Origin: Thuidium tamariscinum | Taxonomy: Eukaryota > Streptophyta > Bryopsida > Hypnales > Thuidiaceae | Assembly: GCA_947034885.2 (NCBI GenBank) | Contig: OX344751.2 | Coordinates: 17,360,001 to 17,424,000 of the forward strand | Direction of reading: 5' to 3' | DNA: 64,000 bases | In this document: positions 46,646 to 59,300 of the stretch, one piece after another | Layout: each line of letters starts with the position of its first letter | Numbering within the stretch: position 1 is the first letter of the stretch | Translations under genes and position numbers: made by a program | The notes under the pieces: generated by a model | Seen by the model: the letters and a program-made list of their open reading frames with translations, nothing else | The model's database searches: none | Told to the model about the DNA's origin: nothing

Positions 46646-48779
46646 TAGTTTAGTGTGATTCTATGACTTCTAAGAAACAAGGAATTATTATCTATTATTT
46701 TAACTCTAGAAAGGCCCTGGGAATGAACGGGAGTACCGGCATTTAGTTACAAGTTAGCTGGTTGAAATCCAGAATTTCCGAATGAAGTTCAAACTTTCAG
46801 GAAAAAAAATGATCATTTTAGAGGGGGGAAAAAAAATATTCTTTATTTTCTTAAGGCCTAGCCGAGAGTATTCTCCAAGCAACCGGTTGGTGCAAGAAAA
46901 TGTAGGATTTTAGCCGGTTGGTGCAAGCTAAAATTTCTTCCCGAACTATGCTTGGGATTTTTGTATAAGTCCTGTATTTAGTCTTACAATTCTTCAATTG
47001 TGATTTAATATATGAATTGAATCATGCCTTTTTAGCCTCCTCTAAAAATCATATTAGGATATAAAGAAAATGAAATTTTTTTTAAATTTGAAAATTTGAG
47101 AAATAAAAAAATCTCTTAAATTTATACACATTTTCAATTAAAAAGAGCAAAAAGCTGAAACGGTTGGCCAAAATAAAGATGAAGAATTTCAGAAAAAATA
47201 TTTTCCATCCCTACTATTCTTTTCATTTGAAAAAGAATGTTTTTTTTCTCCCTTTTCTCTATTAGAGTGCAAATCCTAAATAAAACTTTAAATACTTCTC
47301 ATGTTTAAATTTTAAAAATAAAAAAATAAAACAAGTATGTAAACTTGCTACTCTACGAGATCCTAACTTACAAAATATTGAGATTTGTTTCACGCTACCT
47401 AGAATTTGCCATTGAAATATTGAAGAAGACACATTGTGTCCTCTTGGTCCTTGAGGGGTTAAAGTTCAATGTAATTAGTTAAAAATCTATCTCTAATTAT
47501 TGTATTGGTTCTATTTATATACATCAATTTAAAAAATGGTTATAGATAGTTTGGTCTTATTAGAATTTTTAATATACCAATTATAATGAGCATTTTAAAT
47601 GGAAATGCCTTCAAATGTCTCCAAGCCCAACTTTTCAAATTCATAACTAATTCTATAAATATCCCCAAAAGGTGCATAAAAGTGAATTACAATGGCTCTC
47701 TTAAATATTTACACACTTATAAAGATTGTCATAACTGATTGAAAAAGTGACATTTTTTCAACAAATTTTGGGCCTATTCAAGTACAATTAAGATACTTAC
47801 CATTTAAAATGATTTTCCAAAAATTTTAAGCAATTTTTGAATTTTTCATAATTTAATCAAATTATTAGTGAAGAAAACTTTTAGTAGAGGTAAATTTTTT
47901 ACAATATTCTTTAGTAATTGCAATGAGAATTCTTTTTAGAATTTTTAGATAAGAATTTCACGAAGTTAAAATTTTTTATTGAGTGAAATGTGACAAACTA
48001 AAGTATTTATGTTCCTTATAATTTACTCTGAAATATCTACTAAATTTTGAAAATTAATATATAAATATTTTACATCTTTTTGAAACCTTAAAATTTTTTG
48101 GATATTCTTGGAATAAATTATAAGAATCATAAATATTTGGACTCATATATTAATCTAAATTATTTTGCAAAATAAAATTTTAAGATTCCAAATTTTTTTA
48201 CCAAAACATGTTTAAGAGAATTTTTGTCCCACTAACTAAAGAATATTAGAAAACATTTACTTTTATTGAAAAATTTTGTTTACTAATAAATTTTATTTGA
48301 TTATAAATTTTTTTAATTTTTAATTTTTAATTTATTTTTAATTGATGTTTGTTTGAGACTACACTATTAAAAACCATTTTATACAAGTGTCTTATTTGTC
48401 ATTCTACATGTCTTAAAATTTGTTTAAAATTGCTAATTCCTCAATTAGCTATGACAATTTTTTGAAGTGTACAAAACATTCTGGAAAACACTACTAATGT
48501 AACTAATAGTTCTTCACGATGAAGAAGAGTATTTAAAGAAAATAATGTAATTTTATTTTGTACTCTAATGACTCAGAACTACAACCTTTGAGTAGTCTTA
48601 TATCCTATCTTTTAAGTGGGTAGTGAGGCATCATGCCTCATTACCCATCCAAAAGAATTTTAAATTAACTATAAAATTGTTAACTCACACCCACCCTCCA
48701 AAAAGATTTAAAATTTAAAATTTCCATTTCCTCCCTCTTTCTGTTGTAATTTTCACAAGCCAATGTAATTGACAGTTGA
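46646..48779. other. AT-rich stretch without recognisable gene
   Basis: Very AT-rich, with no frame above 60 codons. I see no gene, tRNA or defined element. Confidence 0.45.
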
Positions 48780-49100
48780 TATGGGATTTTCAATCCCATA
48801 TCTAGTACCCATATACATACTAATATCCATATTCAATACTATATTTGTATGTATCTGTATTCATATCTATATTTGTATAAAATACAATATCCATAATCAT
48901 ATTAGTATAAATATTGTACCCATATTCTATCCATATTAGCATAAATACTATATCCATACTATCCGTATCCGTATCTAGACAACTCAGATTAAATCTCACA
49001 AGATAATGGCTTGTGATTTTGAAGGTCATCATTTTTTCATAAAAACAATCGATAGTCTGTAAATTTTTTGAGAAGGGAGGGGAAGGGGGGGGGGGGGCAA
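48780..49100. repeat. Degenerate CCATATC-type simple repeat plus poly(G) tract
   Basis: 48790-48980 is built from variants of a 10-12-bp motif (CCATATTCTAT, ATATCCATA, GTATCCGTATC). About 90 bp further a G-rich run (GGGAGGGGAAGG then about 14 G) occurs. The same combination on the other strand lies at 60650-60990. Confidence 0.6.
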
Positions 49101-49339
49101 ATGCAAATGAGGGTGGATTGCATCTTTTGAGAGGATAGTCAATTTGCTACTATCATAATAACTTTGACCTTTATATATTAACTGAATAATTAAAAAAATT
49201 ATATTTCTCATAATGGGATTTTTATTTTTTCATTTTATTCTTAAGAGATAGAATAGAAATGGAACTTGTTCAATTTAGCTTCACTTTTAAAAAATGTAAA
49301 AAATGTAAAAAAATGATTAATTTGAACAATAATAACTCC

Positions 49340-50400
49340 TAAAGCCATGAACTGCATTTTTTGGCAATATAGCAATTTTTGGGCAGCTCACTATAAATGG
49401 ATTTTTTAATTTTTTTTCTTTGAAATTTTCAGTCAGCATGTGTCCAAGGAGTAGCTTTCAGGCCCAACAATTTCCATAACTTTTGACTACATTGTTAAAA
49501 AGTTATGACATGATATGTTGTTTCCTTTGAATGTCAGGCAGCCTGGGTAGCAAAAGAAACTTTTCCTTAAAATTGATTTCCTTAAAAATTAAAAATTGAA
49601 ATTGGTTTATTATATTTTTATCTATGTGGAAAGCTTTGAATCATTCCATTTTGATATATGAGTCAAAAGTTATGAGGAATTTTAGTTTGGGGTCATTTGC
49701 GGGTAGTTATAGAATCTCTACTCTACAAAAAAGTTTGAAATTCTTTATTTAATTCAATTTTTAATATTTTTGAAAAAAAACTAAAACATTGGGTGAAGAT
49801 TGTTGATCACAAAATTTGACCATTGGAATTGGCATTTTTCATCTCTATAAATAAATTATTTACAATTTAGTATTTTCAAGCATTTTCTACTTCTTTCTAC
49901 TTACTATTTTTTCCTATATATTGTACAATTCCAAATGATTTGAATTTTTTTGAGCATATGGCCAAATTGCATTGTAAAATTAATTCAAAGAATAACCATC
50001 ATTTTGAGTATTTTTTCATACAAATGCAACCTTGTGAAGAGCAGCTGCCCGGATTTTTGCAGGGATAAGAAAAAGGGGTTTTGCTACTTCAAATGTTAAT
50101 ATCTTGCAATCTATGTGGCGGAAATTTCTGAAATTTTTTCCACATCTTTTCAAACCACCTAACTACAAGATTCTATTGTTAAATATGTCAAAGAATGTTT
50201 TTTTTCAAAGAAATTGCACTTTGTGTTAGAAATCACAATTTTGGAGTGATTTTGGTTGAAGCATAGTCAAAAACCTTCAAGGGTTAAGTTCAATTGAGGG
50301 ACATCCATTTTGAAGAATTAGGGGTAGGAGTAGTTTTAAGAGAAAATAAAGATGGATCCATCTTCTTTGTTCACTAAAGATGTTGACTTCCTTGTTTAAT
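49340..50400 (-). repeat. Inverted copy of the roughly 1-kb repeat
   Basis: Read on the minus strand, block A (50300-49900: TGATTTC...ATAGAATCTTGTAGTTAGGTGG), then B, then C (GGGCCTGAAAGCTACTCC; ATTGCTATATTGCC) appear in the same order as at 41241-42310. A C-like end (GGAGTAGTTTTAAG near 50330) follows, again suggesting a tandem unit. It is non-coding. Confidence 0.65.
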
Positions 50401-51213
50401 AATATATCCCCAATCACAATGCGGTAAATTCATATTTAGCTTCATTTAGTTCATCTATTTTGTTCACTAAATTAATTCAACTTTCATTGATTAATAATAT
50501 TTCATATGATGACAATATTTGTAAGTTTATTTTAATAACCTACAAAGTGAACACTATATATACAATGTCAAATCCCAATTTTTAGAATACTGGAATTTAT
50601 CCTATTTCTTCTAATACAACTCCAATCAATATCTTATAATCCCCTTTCTTTAATTTATAACCAAAATTGGCACATGTAGTACTTAATCAACTTCTTGCAA
50701 TTCCCCTTCTACTAATTTGTAATGCAACCAACAAATGCAATAAATAGTTGACAAATAACATCTTATAATATCCTTTTTATTAGTTTATAACCAAAAATTA
50801 ACACATGTAATTAATATTTGCTTTAAGAGATTGAGGGTCAATATCTTGTAATCTTTGTTTTATAAATTTATAATTAAAATTTGGCACATGCAATAAATAT
50901 TTGTCAAAAGAAAATTTGGTTTCATCAATAGTATTTATTCCTAAGACACAATCCTTGTGTTTTCTCCACCATTCCTAAAATCAAGTTGTCAAAAACTTGG
51001 GCTATAGATAACAACAAAAACTTTACAATTCAAGGTTTAGGAAAACATATCTTAGTTAATTAATTATAATTCAAAAACTAAGTTGTTCATTGAAAGTTAT
51101 TCTAAGAAATTGCATTCTCAAATGTCCCTTAGAGCATCCTCAATGGATCATTCCAAATGACTCACTCAATATATTACTATCTTTTTGTTTGGTGTAGAAT
51201 TAGAGCTTGTGAC
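50401..51213. other. AT-rich stretch without recognisable gene
   Basis: Repeated variants of CTTATAAT and TTATAACCAAAATT(A/G)GCACATG suggest degenerate local repeats at 50620-50900. No gene is seen. Confidence 0.4.
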
Positions 51214-51926
51214 TACTGTTGACATTAAAAGTGCCTAAAAAATCTCTTCAAATGGAAACACTAAAATTTGGATTTGGACTTAAAACCACCAAAAGAAGGC
51301 CTATTAAAAGCAAGCTAATAGACAAAAATATAGAGAGCCACTTCAAAGCATGCTAAAGAAAGAATAATCAAGGAAATGGCTCTTCCAATTGACCTCAACT
51401 AATCTGGCTCTTGTACTTAAAACATCTGTCCACAACACTTATTAATATTGATCAGCCTGAATATCAATCCGACATTTGTCAAAATGCATAAAGTGATGCA
51501 AATTGTATCCCTCACAATTGAAACATGCCGGTCAACCAAATTTATTCCTCTGAATGCAAGTCTCTTCTATGACACTCCAAGCCTAATCCTGGAGAATCAA
51601 TCATCCAAGAGAATGCCGTTTGAATTTACAACACCGGCCACACACCAGAAGATTGAGGGATACACATTTGTGCTATTGAGATACTCTCCACACCGCTCTG
51701 CCCGCACTAACAAATGATGAACTGTCCCGATTAGAAGTCATCCTTGTCTATTAGCCTCAAAGTAACGGAGCTAAAATTATAATGTCTACTTTAGAAGGAA
51801 AATCGTAGCTTTTCAAAACATATTTCTATCATTAAAAACCTGGGGTATAATTTCTTCTTTCTACTTTAATTGCATCTTCTATACGTATCCCTTCACTTGG
51901 ACCACGAAGATTTCATTATGCAGCAT

Positions 51927-53828
51927 TCACTTCTCACCAGGACCAAACTGTGGTGGCGGGTTGGGCAGAACAGGCCTTCCTCCCAACCTTCTTCTCGGAG
52001 GGGCTCCACCCCTCATCGGACCCCTCACCCCCACTCGTCCTCTTAAATCCTGTGCGGCGACTGGATGGCGCTCATCCTCATTCTAAAGAGGATTCCGCTC
52101 AAGCTCTTCCAAGCTCATATACCGTCCTGTGCTCCTCGTCAAAGCAGAGGGACGCAGCACAGCACCGTCCAGACTGATCCCTCTCTTCCAAGCTCCACTC
52201 TCCGTTTCCGCCATGGAAAATTCCAAGGACGTGGCTTTCTCCTCATCTGAGACAGTGATTTCGCCCGCGTCAAACTCAAACCACCTGTCGTCAACCAGCC
52301 GGACGGGGGTTAGGTCACCAAGCTGGCTTTGCTGAATTGGATTAGTGTTGGCCAAGTAGCGATGGGTGATTGCTCTTTGAGATCCGTCTATGGTTGACAC
52401 TCTGAACTCTATCGGCACGAGGTTCCAACCCTCTACACGGGAACTCTGATTTTGGAATAGAATGCGCTATGACAAAGTGTAGTCCCCTGGGCGAAGTTCA
52501 CATTTGATACTTCCGGATATGTGGAACCAGCACACCTCGCGCAAGCAGGCCACCTCAGGCCACCTGCATTGCACCGTGCTAACGGGTCAGATCCAATACT
52601 TGGTTGCCAAAATTCAAATTCCACAGCAATTTTCAAAAGATTATTACAACCTCCATTTCATTTGTGTCAAAAAATTAAAATTAAAAGAAGAAGTTTACAA
52701 GCAATCAGATGATGCGAGTTCTTGCCAGATTCTAGAATGTGCTGACATTAGTGCACACTCTTTTGATTTATAGAAAACCAATAACTCAAAGTGTATCTAT
52801 TTGCCGCTGTGATCAGTTTTGAGGTCTGCAACACAACTGAATAGAATGTAGATACCCACATATAAGCTGAATCTACTTTCTTGGAAAAATTCCCACGAGA
52901 AAAATTGGGCACACTGACAAATAGCACTTGGTGCAAACCGTAGTCAAGGATGATAAGTATATGAGAGGATTGCGATGCTAGTTTATATGAAGCTCCACTG
53001 AACACTTCCATGGATTGAAAACATACCTTGCACCTGATCCAGGAGACCATTGCCAATATCTATTGTCTTCACCCCAAATAACTCGGAGGCCTCTGGCTGC
53101 CACACTGTAGCACTCTCCTCCTGCGCCGTGATCTAGCCAATAGGCCTGCGACGAATGTTAGCAGTTTAACTTTAGTGTTATAAGCGATCCACTTTGGCAT
53201 GACCACAAGAGAGCATAGTGTATTAGAAGTAAGCTTGCGCATTTAAAAACAATAAGCAACTGAAAAGTTGTAAATTTTCTGATAAATGAGACGACATTTG
53301 AGGCCAAGGACACGTTGATCGAAGTCATCCCTGAAGTTAGATTTCTCTATTTTGAATGATTCAGGAAGCTCACTTCTGAATCGGCAAAACATTCGTTCAG
53401 CATTTACTTCACAAACAAATTCTAGTCAAAAAGAAAAATTCTCATACCAGAGTGTCTCGGAGAAGAAATGGCTTGAGCAGGAAAGAGAAAGTTTTCTTCT
53501 TCGTTGCAGCTTTCAGCTCATCATTCGGACCTACCACCTTCAAGGCCGATTTGGGAACAAACTGATCCCACACTGAATCAGAGTCCAACGTCTCTCGAAA
53601 CCCTAGGCAGACACAGGCGCCTCTAGCCACATCTTTGGGACTCAGATAAGATACAACCAGATATACGCACGCGTCTGGCAAATCAGTGAATATGACTCCC
53701 TCTCCTCGAGATCTCTGGGAGGCAGCCTGCTCGTCCGTCGGTTCGCCAGCCCCGTGTATGTGGTCGTCAAAAGTAGCACCATCCGTTGTTCCCGTCTCCA
53801 TGTCTTCTGTAGGTCGAATTTCAGTCAT
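51927..53828 (-). pseudogene. F-box/PP2 gene copy A, interrupted by stops
   Basis: The three exons match the intact right copy: 53448-53828 (F-box, 127 aa), 53027-53145, and the last from 52563 to the homologous stop at 51927-51929. In the last exon a TGG codon has become TAG (52467-52469), and a second in-frame TAG lies at 52083-52085 where copy B has a glutamine codon. Length differences between copies (3, 6 and 12 nt) stay in frame. Translation would stop after about 198 residues, leaving the F-box and only the start of the PP2-like domain. The gene is either a recent pseudogene or a truncated F-box protein that could still bind SKP1. The conserved splice sites and frame indicate that the stops are recent. 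Confidence 0.8.
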
Positions 53829-53862
53829 GGCGAAGGCAAATTCGGTGATTACCAACGATTAC

Positions 53863-54260
53863 CCGATGCTTAAACCACACACGCCAATCTCGTCCTCACC
53901 TTTTGCTCTATAAAATACCTGTTGCCATCCAGCACCACCGCCCGCATCGCTTAAAGCCGAATACCACATTAAAAGATTGTTCGTAACCCCAGGCGACAAA
54001 CTCCAAGGTGATCTCAATACTTCGATCATGGAGGAGTATTACGCTTTCAGTGGAATTTCAATGAACCATCACTCCCACAATTTGACCCAGAAATGCGCAA
54101 GAAAATGGAAAAAAATAACAACTTCCTTGGCTCTCGATGGATTATGCTTGTCATATTTGCTATCATTCCTTGCATTCTCAGTACTTCAATCAAGAAACAT
54201 ATTACAGCGAATTCAAAATGCATTTCCAGTGGCTTTCCCACAAGAAATCCTTCATCACAC
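53863..54260. other. 398-bp segment present only in copy A leader
   Basis: Copy B runs directly from CGATTAC to TTGGTCACGG, while copy A carries 398 bp between them. The segment is balanced in composition. It has TATAAAA at 53909-53915 (plus strand) and a plus-strand frame with a basic start and a hydrophobic stretch (KNNNFLGSRWIMLVIFAIIP), like a type II membrane anchor. It could be inserted or captured in A, or deleted from B. No terminal repeats were found. Confidence 0.5.
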
Positions 54261-54845
54261 TTGGTCACGGAATCGCAATTTGAAATTTAATTAAAGTGCA
54301 ACAATTGGTAACGTCCCCTCTCGTTTTCAAGGCGTTTTCAGATTAAGAAGAAATCTATGCATAATTCATACAGACACGCTGTTGCTTAGCTTGTTCAGAA
54401 AGCAACCCCACGCATACTAATCACTTCCCTTTTCAGAAGCGGCCGATCTCAAAAGAAATGTTTTAAATAAGAAACAATTTTACCTCGAGAATGCAACGAC
54501 GACGCTCACGCTTCCTCTAAATCTAAAACGTCCTTCAGGCGATGACGAGTCGGCTCCGATTTCGAGTCGGTATTTGGTGACGAAGGAACTAACTTCCAGC
54601 CGAGCTTTCGGATCGGAGTCCCAAGAATGCGCAAAATGAAATCGCTTGATAATTTGAAAGAAAGAACAGAAAATCTCCTCAAATGAGATTCACTCTCGCA
54701 TCCTGAATGCAATGGCAGTAGACTCAGTTCACAATCCTCGCTCTCACGAATCCTGACACGCATCGACAAAGTTACTGAGTATCGAAGGGCTCTCGTTCAA
54801 GGGTCTCCGCCAGACGCGTTACCGACAAATGAAACACGCACAGGT

Positions 54846-56302
54846 ATTTCTTTGAAGTTTTCAGTTGCTCTCTTTGTCCATTATGGCAGAGGGACCTATA
54901 ACTGATAAAATAAGCACATCTAGACATGATTTAGGGTACTATGTGTGTAGGTATGTTTGGGCAAGTTCATGCTGAAATATTTTATTTTTCTTTGTTTGAC
55001 AATTCGGTAATAGGGAGGACGTTTTTCGTCTTCAACACTTGATGAAGACAGTCCTAATTTTGGATTGATTATTTCTATTCCTAAATAAATGTGTTCCTTT
55101 TTCTGATTTTTCTGAAGAACAATTTTTTCAAATTTTTAGAAATAGTTGTAAATAATTTTCTAAATTTCAACATCTTCCAAATTTTCCAAAGTGATTTGTG
55201 AAATTGACCTACATGTACGGTAGTGCAACGCAAAGTAAATATTTCCAAAAGTGCATTGACATAGATGATGATGGGGATTGCAAAAAGAATGTTAATGTTA
55301 TCTCTTGAATTGAAATTATAGAGACAAATGTACAATTGTGAAATGTTTTCATTCAAACAACCATATCATAAGTGTCAATGGATTAAATCCAAAATTGTAT
55401 ATACAATAGTTGTAAAGTGCAACATACTACATGTAAATATGGAAGTTTGAAGAAGAATTTAGTTGTAATTTGAAAGAAAATTAATTTCAAAGGTTACCAT
55501 GTCTAAAACCTAGTTTTGTTTGACATGATTGGGCATTACTTTATCTTTTGTAAATTTTTTCTTAAAAGTCTAAGAAAACTTTTTGTGCCTTGGCATGTTG
55601 GTATACATCATTTTAGATTGTTGTATACAAAAATTGAAGGAAATTCACTTTTATAGAATTTAAAATATTAACAATATAACAAATATGCAAATGATATTGG
55701 TTCAGACAAAATTTGAATCTTTTTTGGGGGAGGGACTGAGAATATGGGATTGCATTAGACATTGTAGAAAGAATATAAGTTGTAACATGGGTCATTGTTA
55801 TATCTAAATGCCCTAGACATAGATCATTTAAAATGTTTATTGAATTGGGCAATGTGTATGATTTATATTTTACAATTGTATAATTCATTTTCAGATTGAT
55901 TTTTTGTGTACAAAGACTAGAGTCCACGATGCATATGATGCATCAAAAAAATATAAAAAATTACATCATCATTGTCAATATTATCAAAAGCTTGTAATGC
56001 TCGACAAGGAAACACAGAAAATGAGGAAGATCCTCACACTTCAGGCACAGTCAAAACTCAGGCACAGTCAAAACTCAATTACGCACTCTGTCATGAAGAG
56101 AATTTCTAAATATCTAGAACGCCCAGCTACCCACCGGGCTCTATCAGCACCACAATGGGAGAGCTTTCTAGAGTGGCCTATAGAGTGGCCTACCTTTTGG
56201 GCGTCCCAGCCATAGGTAAGGTGAACCAGCCCATGTCCATTTGCAATCCAATTTCATCAATTAGACAAGCTCATTTTAGTCACTCTAGTTGACATTACTA
56301 TT
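54846..56302. other. Spacer between the two F-box units, with a split dispersed repeat
   Basis: 54899-54936 and 55216-55345 match the repeat at 34079-34215. The 280 bp between them starts AGGGTACTATGTGTGTAGG and ends CCTACATGTACGGTA, weakly inverted, so it may be a small MITE inserted in the repeat. No gene is supported; frames at 55081-55927 are AT-rich chance frames. Confidence 0.45.
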
Positions 56303-59300
56303 GACATTAAAAGTGCATTAAAAAATCTTTTCAAATAGAAACACTAAAATTTGGATTTGGACTTAAAACCACCAAAAGAAGGCCTATTAAAAGCAAGCTA
56401 ATAGACAAAAATATAGAGAGCCACTTCAAAGCATGCTAAAGAAAGAATAATCAAGGAAATGGCTCTTCCAATTGACCTCAACTAATCTGGCTCTTATACT
56501 TCAAACATCTGTCCACAACACTTAATATTGATCACCCTGAATATCAATCCTATATTTGTCAAATTGCATAAAGTGATGCAAATTGTATCCCTCACAATTG
56601 AAACATGCCGGTCAACCAAATTTATTCCTCTGAATGCAAGTCTCTTCAATGACACTCCAAGCCTAATCCTGGAGAATCAATCATTCAAGAGAATGCTGTT
56701 TGAATTTACAACACCGGCCACACACCAAAAGATTGAGGGATACACATTTGTGCTATTGAAATACTCTCCACACCGCTCTGCCCGCACTAACAAATGATGA
56801 ACTGTCCCGATTAGAAGTCATCCTTGTCTATCAGCCTCAAAGTAACGGAGCTAAAATTATAATGTCTACTTTAGAAGGAAAATCATAGCTTTTCAAAACA
56901 TATTTCTATCATTAAAAACCTGGGGTATAATTTCTTCTTTCAGTTTTATTTGCATCTTCTATACATAAGATATGGAAGTAACTGCGAGGAAACTTAAGAG
57001 TTGCATACGTATCCCTTCACTTGGACCACGAAGATTTCATTATGCAGCATTCACTTCTCACCAGGACCAAACTGTGGTGGCGCGTTGGGCAGAACAGGCC
57101 TTCCTCCCAACCTTCTTCTCGGAGGGGCTCCACCCCTCATCGGACCCCTCACCCCCACTCGTCCTCTTAAATCCTGTGCGGCGACTGGATGGCGCTCAAC
57201 CGGAGGTTCCTGCTCATTCTGAAGAGGATTCCGCTCAAGCTCTTCCAAGCTCAGATACCGTCCTGTGTTCCTCGTTACAGCAGAAGGACGCAGCACAACA
57301 CCGTCCAGACTTACCCCACTCTTCCAATCTCCACTCTCCGTTTCCACCATTGAAAATTCCAACGACGTGACATTCTCCTCATCTGAGACAGTGATTTCGC
57401 CCGCGTCAAACTCAAACCACCTGTCATCAACCAGCCGGACGGGGGTCAAGTCACCAAGCTGGCTTTGCTGAATTGGATTATTGTTGTTGAAATAGCGATG
57501 GGTGATTGCTCTTTGAGATCCGTCTATGGTTACTTTGAACTCTATCGGCACGTGGTTCCAACCACGGGAACTCTGATTTTGGTATTGAATGCGCCATGAC
57601 AAAGTGTAGTCCCCTGGGAGGAGGTCACATTTGATACTTCCGGATATGTAGAACCAGCAGACTTCGCGCAAGCAGGCCACCTCAGGCCACCTGCATTGCA
57701 CCGTACTAGCAGGTCAGATCCAATATTTGGTTGCCAAAATTCAGGTCCACAGCACATTTCAAAGGCTTACAAACTTCCTCAGGGTAGCTAAACTTCCTCA
57801 GAGTCAATGCAAAGCCTCCTCCCCTTCGATTCAGAGCAAATAAATCTTGTGCTCTTACACCATGTTAATGTTAATAGATTTAATTTTAGCCTCAAATACT
57901 AAACTTCATGAATTTAAAGTCATTATTTGGTTGGGAAGTTAAATGCTTCCAAACTTTACTTAACAAAGATGTATGAATCTTTTATGAAGTTTGGCAATGT
58001 AGAGGATATCTTATCATGATGCATAGCATCTCATTATTTGGTATCTACCTCAAAAAAGCTGTGGAAGTCAAACAATACTGCACATCTAAGTTATTCAAGA
58101 CCCAGTTGGTGTTTAGAGGTTAAAACTGAGTAACAATGATGAGGTTAACAATCAGCAGTGGTGATTTCAAATGATCAGTCATTACATTTTTCGAGGTCTG
58201 CAACACAATTGAATTGAATGTAGGTACTCACATATAAGCTGAATCTACTTTCTTGGAAAATTTCCCAGGAGAAAAATTGCATGAAAACCGGGCACTCACA
58301 AACAGCACACCGTAGGTGCAAACCGTAGTCAAGGATGATAAGTATATGAGAGGATTACGACTCTAAATTATATATAAAACTTTATTGATCATTTCCATCG
58401 AAAGATAACATACCTTGCACCTGGTCCAGGAGACCATTCCCAATATCTTTTGTCGGGACCCCAAACAACTCGGAGGCCCCTGGCTGCCACACTGTAGCAT
58501 TCTCCTCCTGCGCCTTGATCTAGCCAATAGGCCTGCAACGAATGTTAGCAGTTTACCTTAAGTGATATTAGCGACCCACTTTGGCACAGTGTATTACAAG
58601 TAAGCTTGTGCATTTGATGGTGTTCTCTTAAAGTGAATTTATCGCCATTTAAGAACAAAAAACAGCAGAAAAGTTGTAAATTTTCTAATAAATGAGACGA
58701 CTCTCCAGGCCAAAGACACGCTGATCGAAGTCATCCCTGAAGTTAGATTTCTCTATTTTGAATGATTCACTTCTGAATCGGCAAAACATTCGTTCAGCAT
58801 TTACTTCACAAACAAATTCTAGTCAAAAAGAAAAATTCTCATACCAGAGTGTCTCGGAGAAGAAATGGCTTGCGCAGGAACGAGAATATCTTCTTCTTCG
58901 TTGCAGCTTTCAGCTCATCATTCGGACCTACCACCTTCAAGGCCGATTTGGGAACAAACTGATCCCACACTGAATCAGAGTCCAACGTATCTCGAAACCC
59001 TAGGCAGACACAGGCGCCTCTAGCCAGATCTTTAGGACTCAGATAGGATACAATCAGACGTATGCACGCGTCTGGCAAATCGGTGAATATCACTCCCTCT
59101 CCTCGAGGCCTCTCGGAGGCAGCCTGCTCGTCCGTCGGTTCGACAGCCCCGTGTGTGTGGTCGTCAAAAGTAGCACCCCCATTTGCTGTTCCCGTCTCCA
59201 TGTCTGCTGTAGGTCGAATTTCCGTCATGGCGAAGGCAAATTCGGTGATTACCGACGATTACTTGGTCACGGAATCGCAATTTGAAATTTTAACTGCAAC

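Larger units (their letters stand above)
51214..54845 (-). repeat. Duplicated F-box/PP2 unit, copy A (left)
   Basis: Similarity to copy B begins at TTGACATTAAAAGTGC and ends at GACAAATGAAACACGCACAGG. The unit includes leader, all three coding exons, introns and about 700 bp beyond the stop. Both copies lie in the same orientation, about 5 kb apart. Exons are very alike, while introns and ends differ by many small gaps. Confidence 0.85.

Noticed and set aside
51448-51717. 89-codon plus-strand frame conserved in both duplicated units (also 56528-56797)
   Set aside because: Its conservation is explained by the recent duplication. Most differences between the copies change the amino acid, and it lies on the opposite strand in the 3' flank of the F-box gene.
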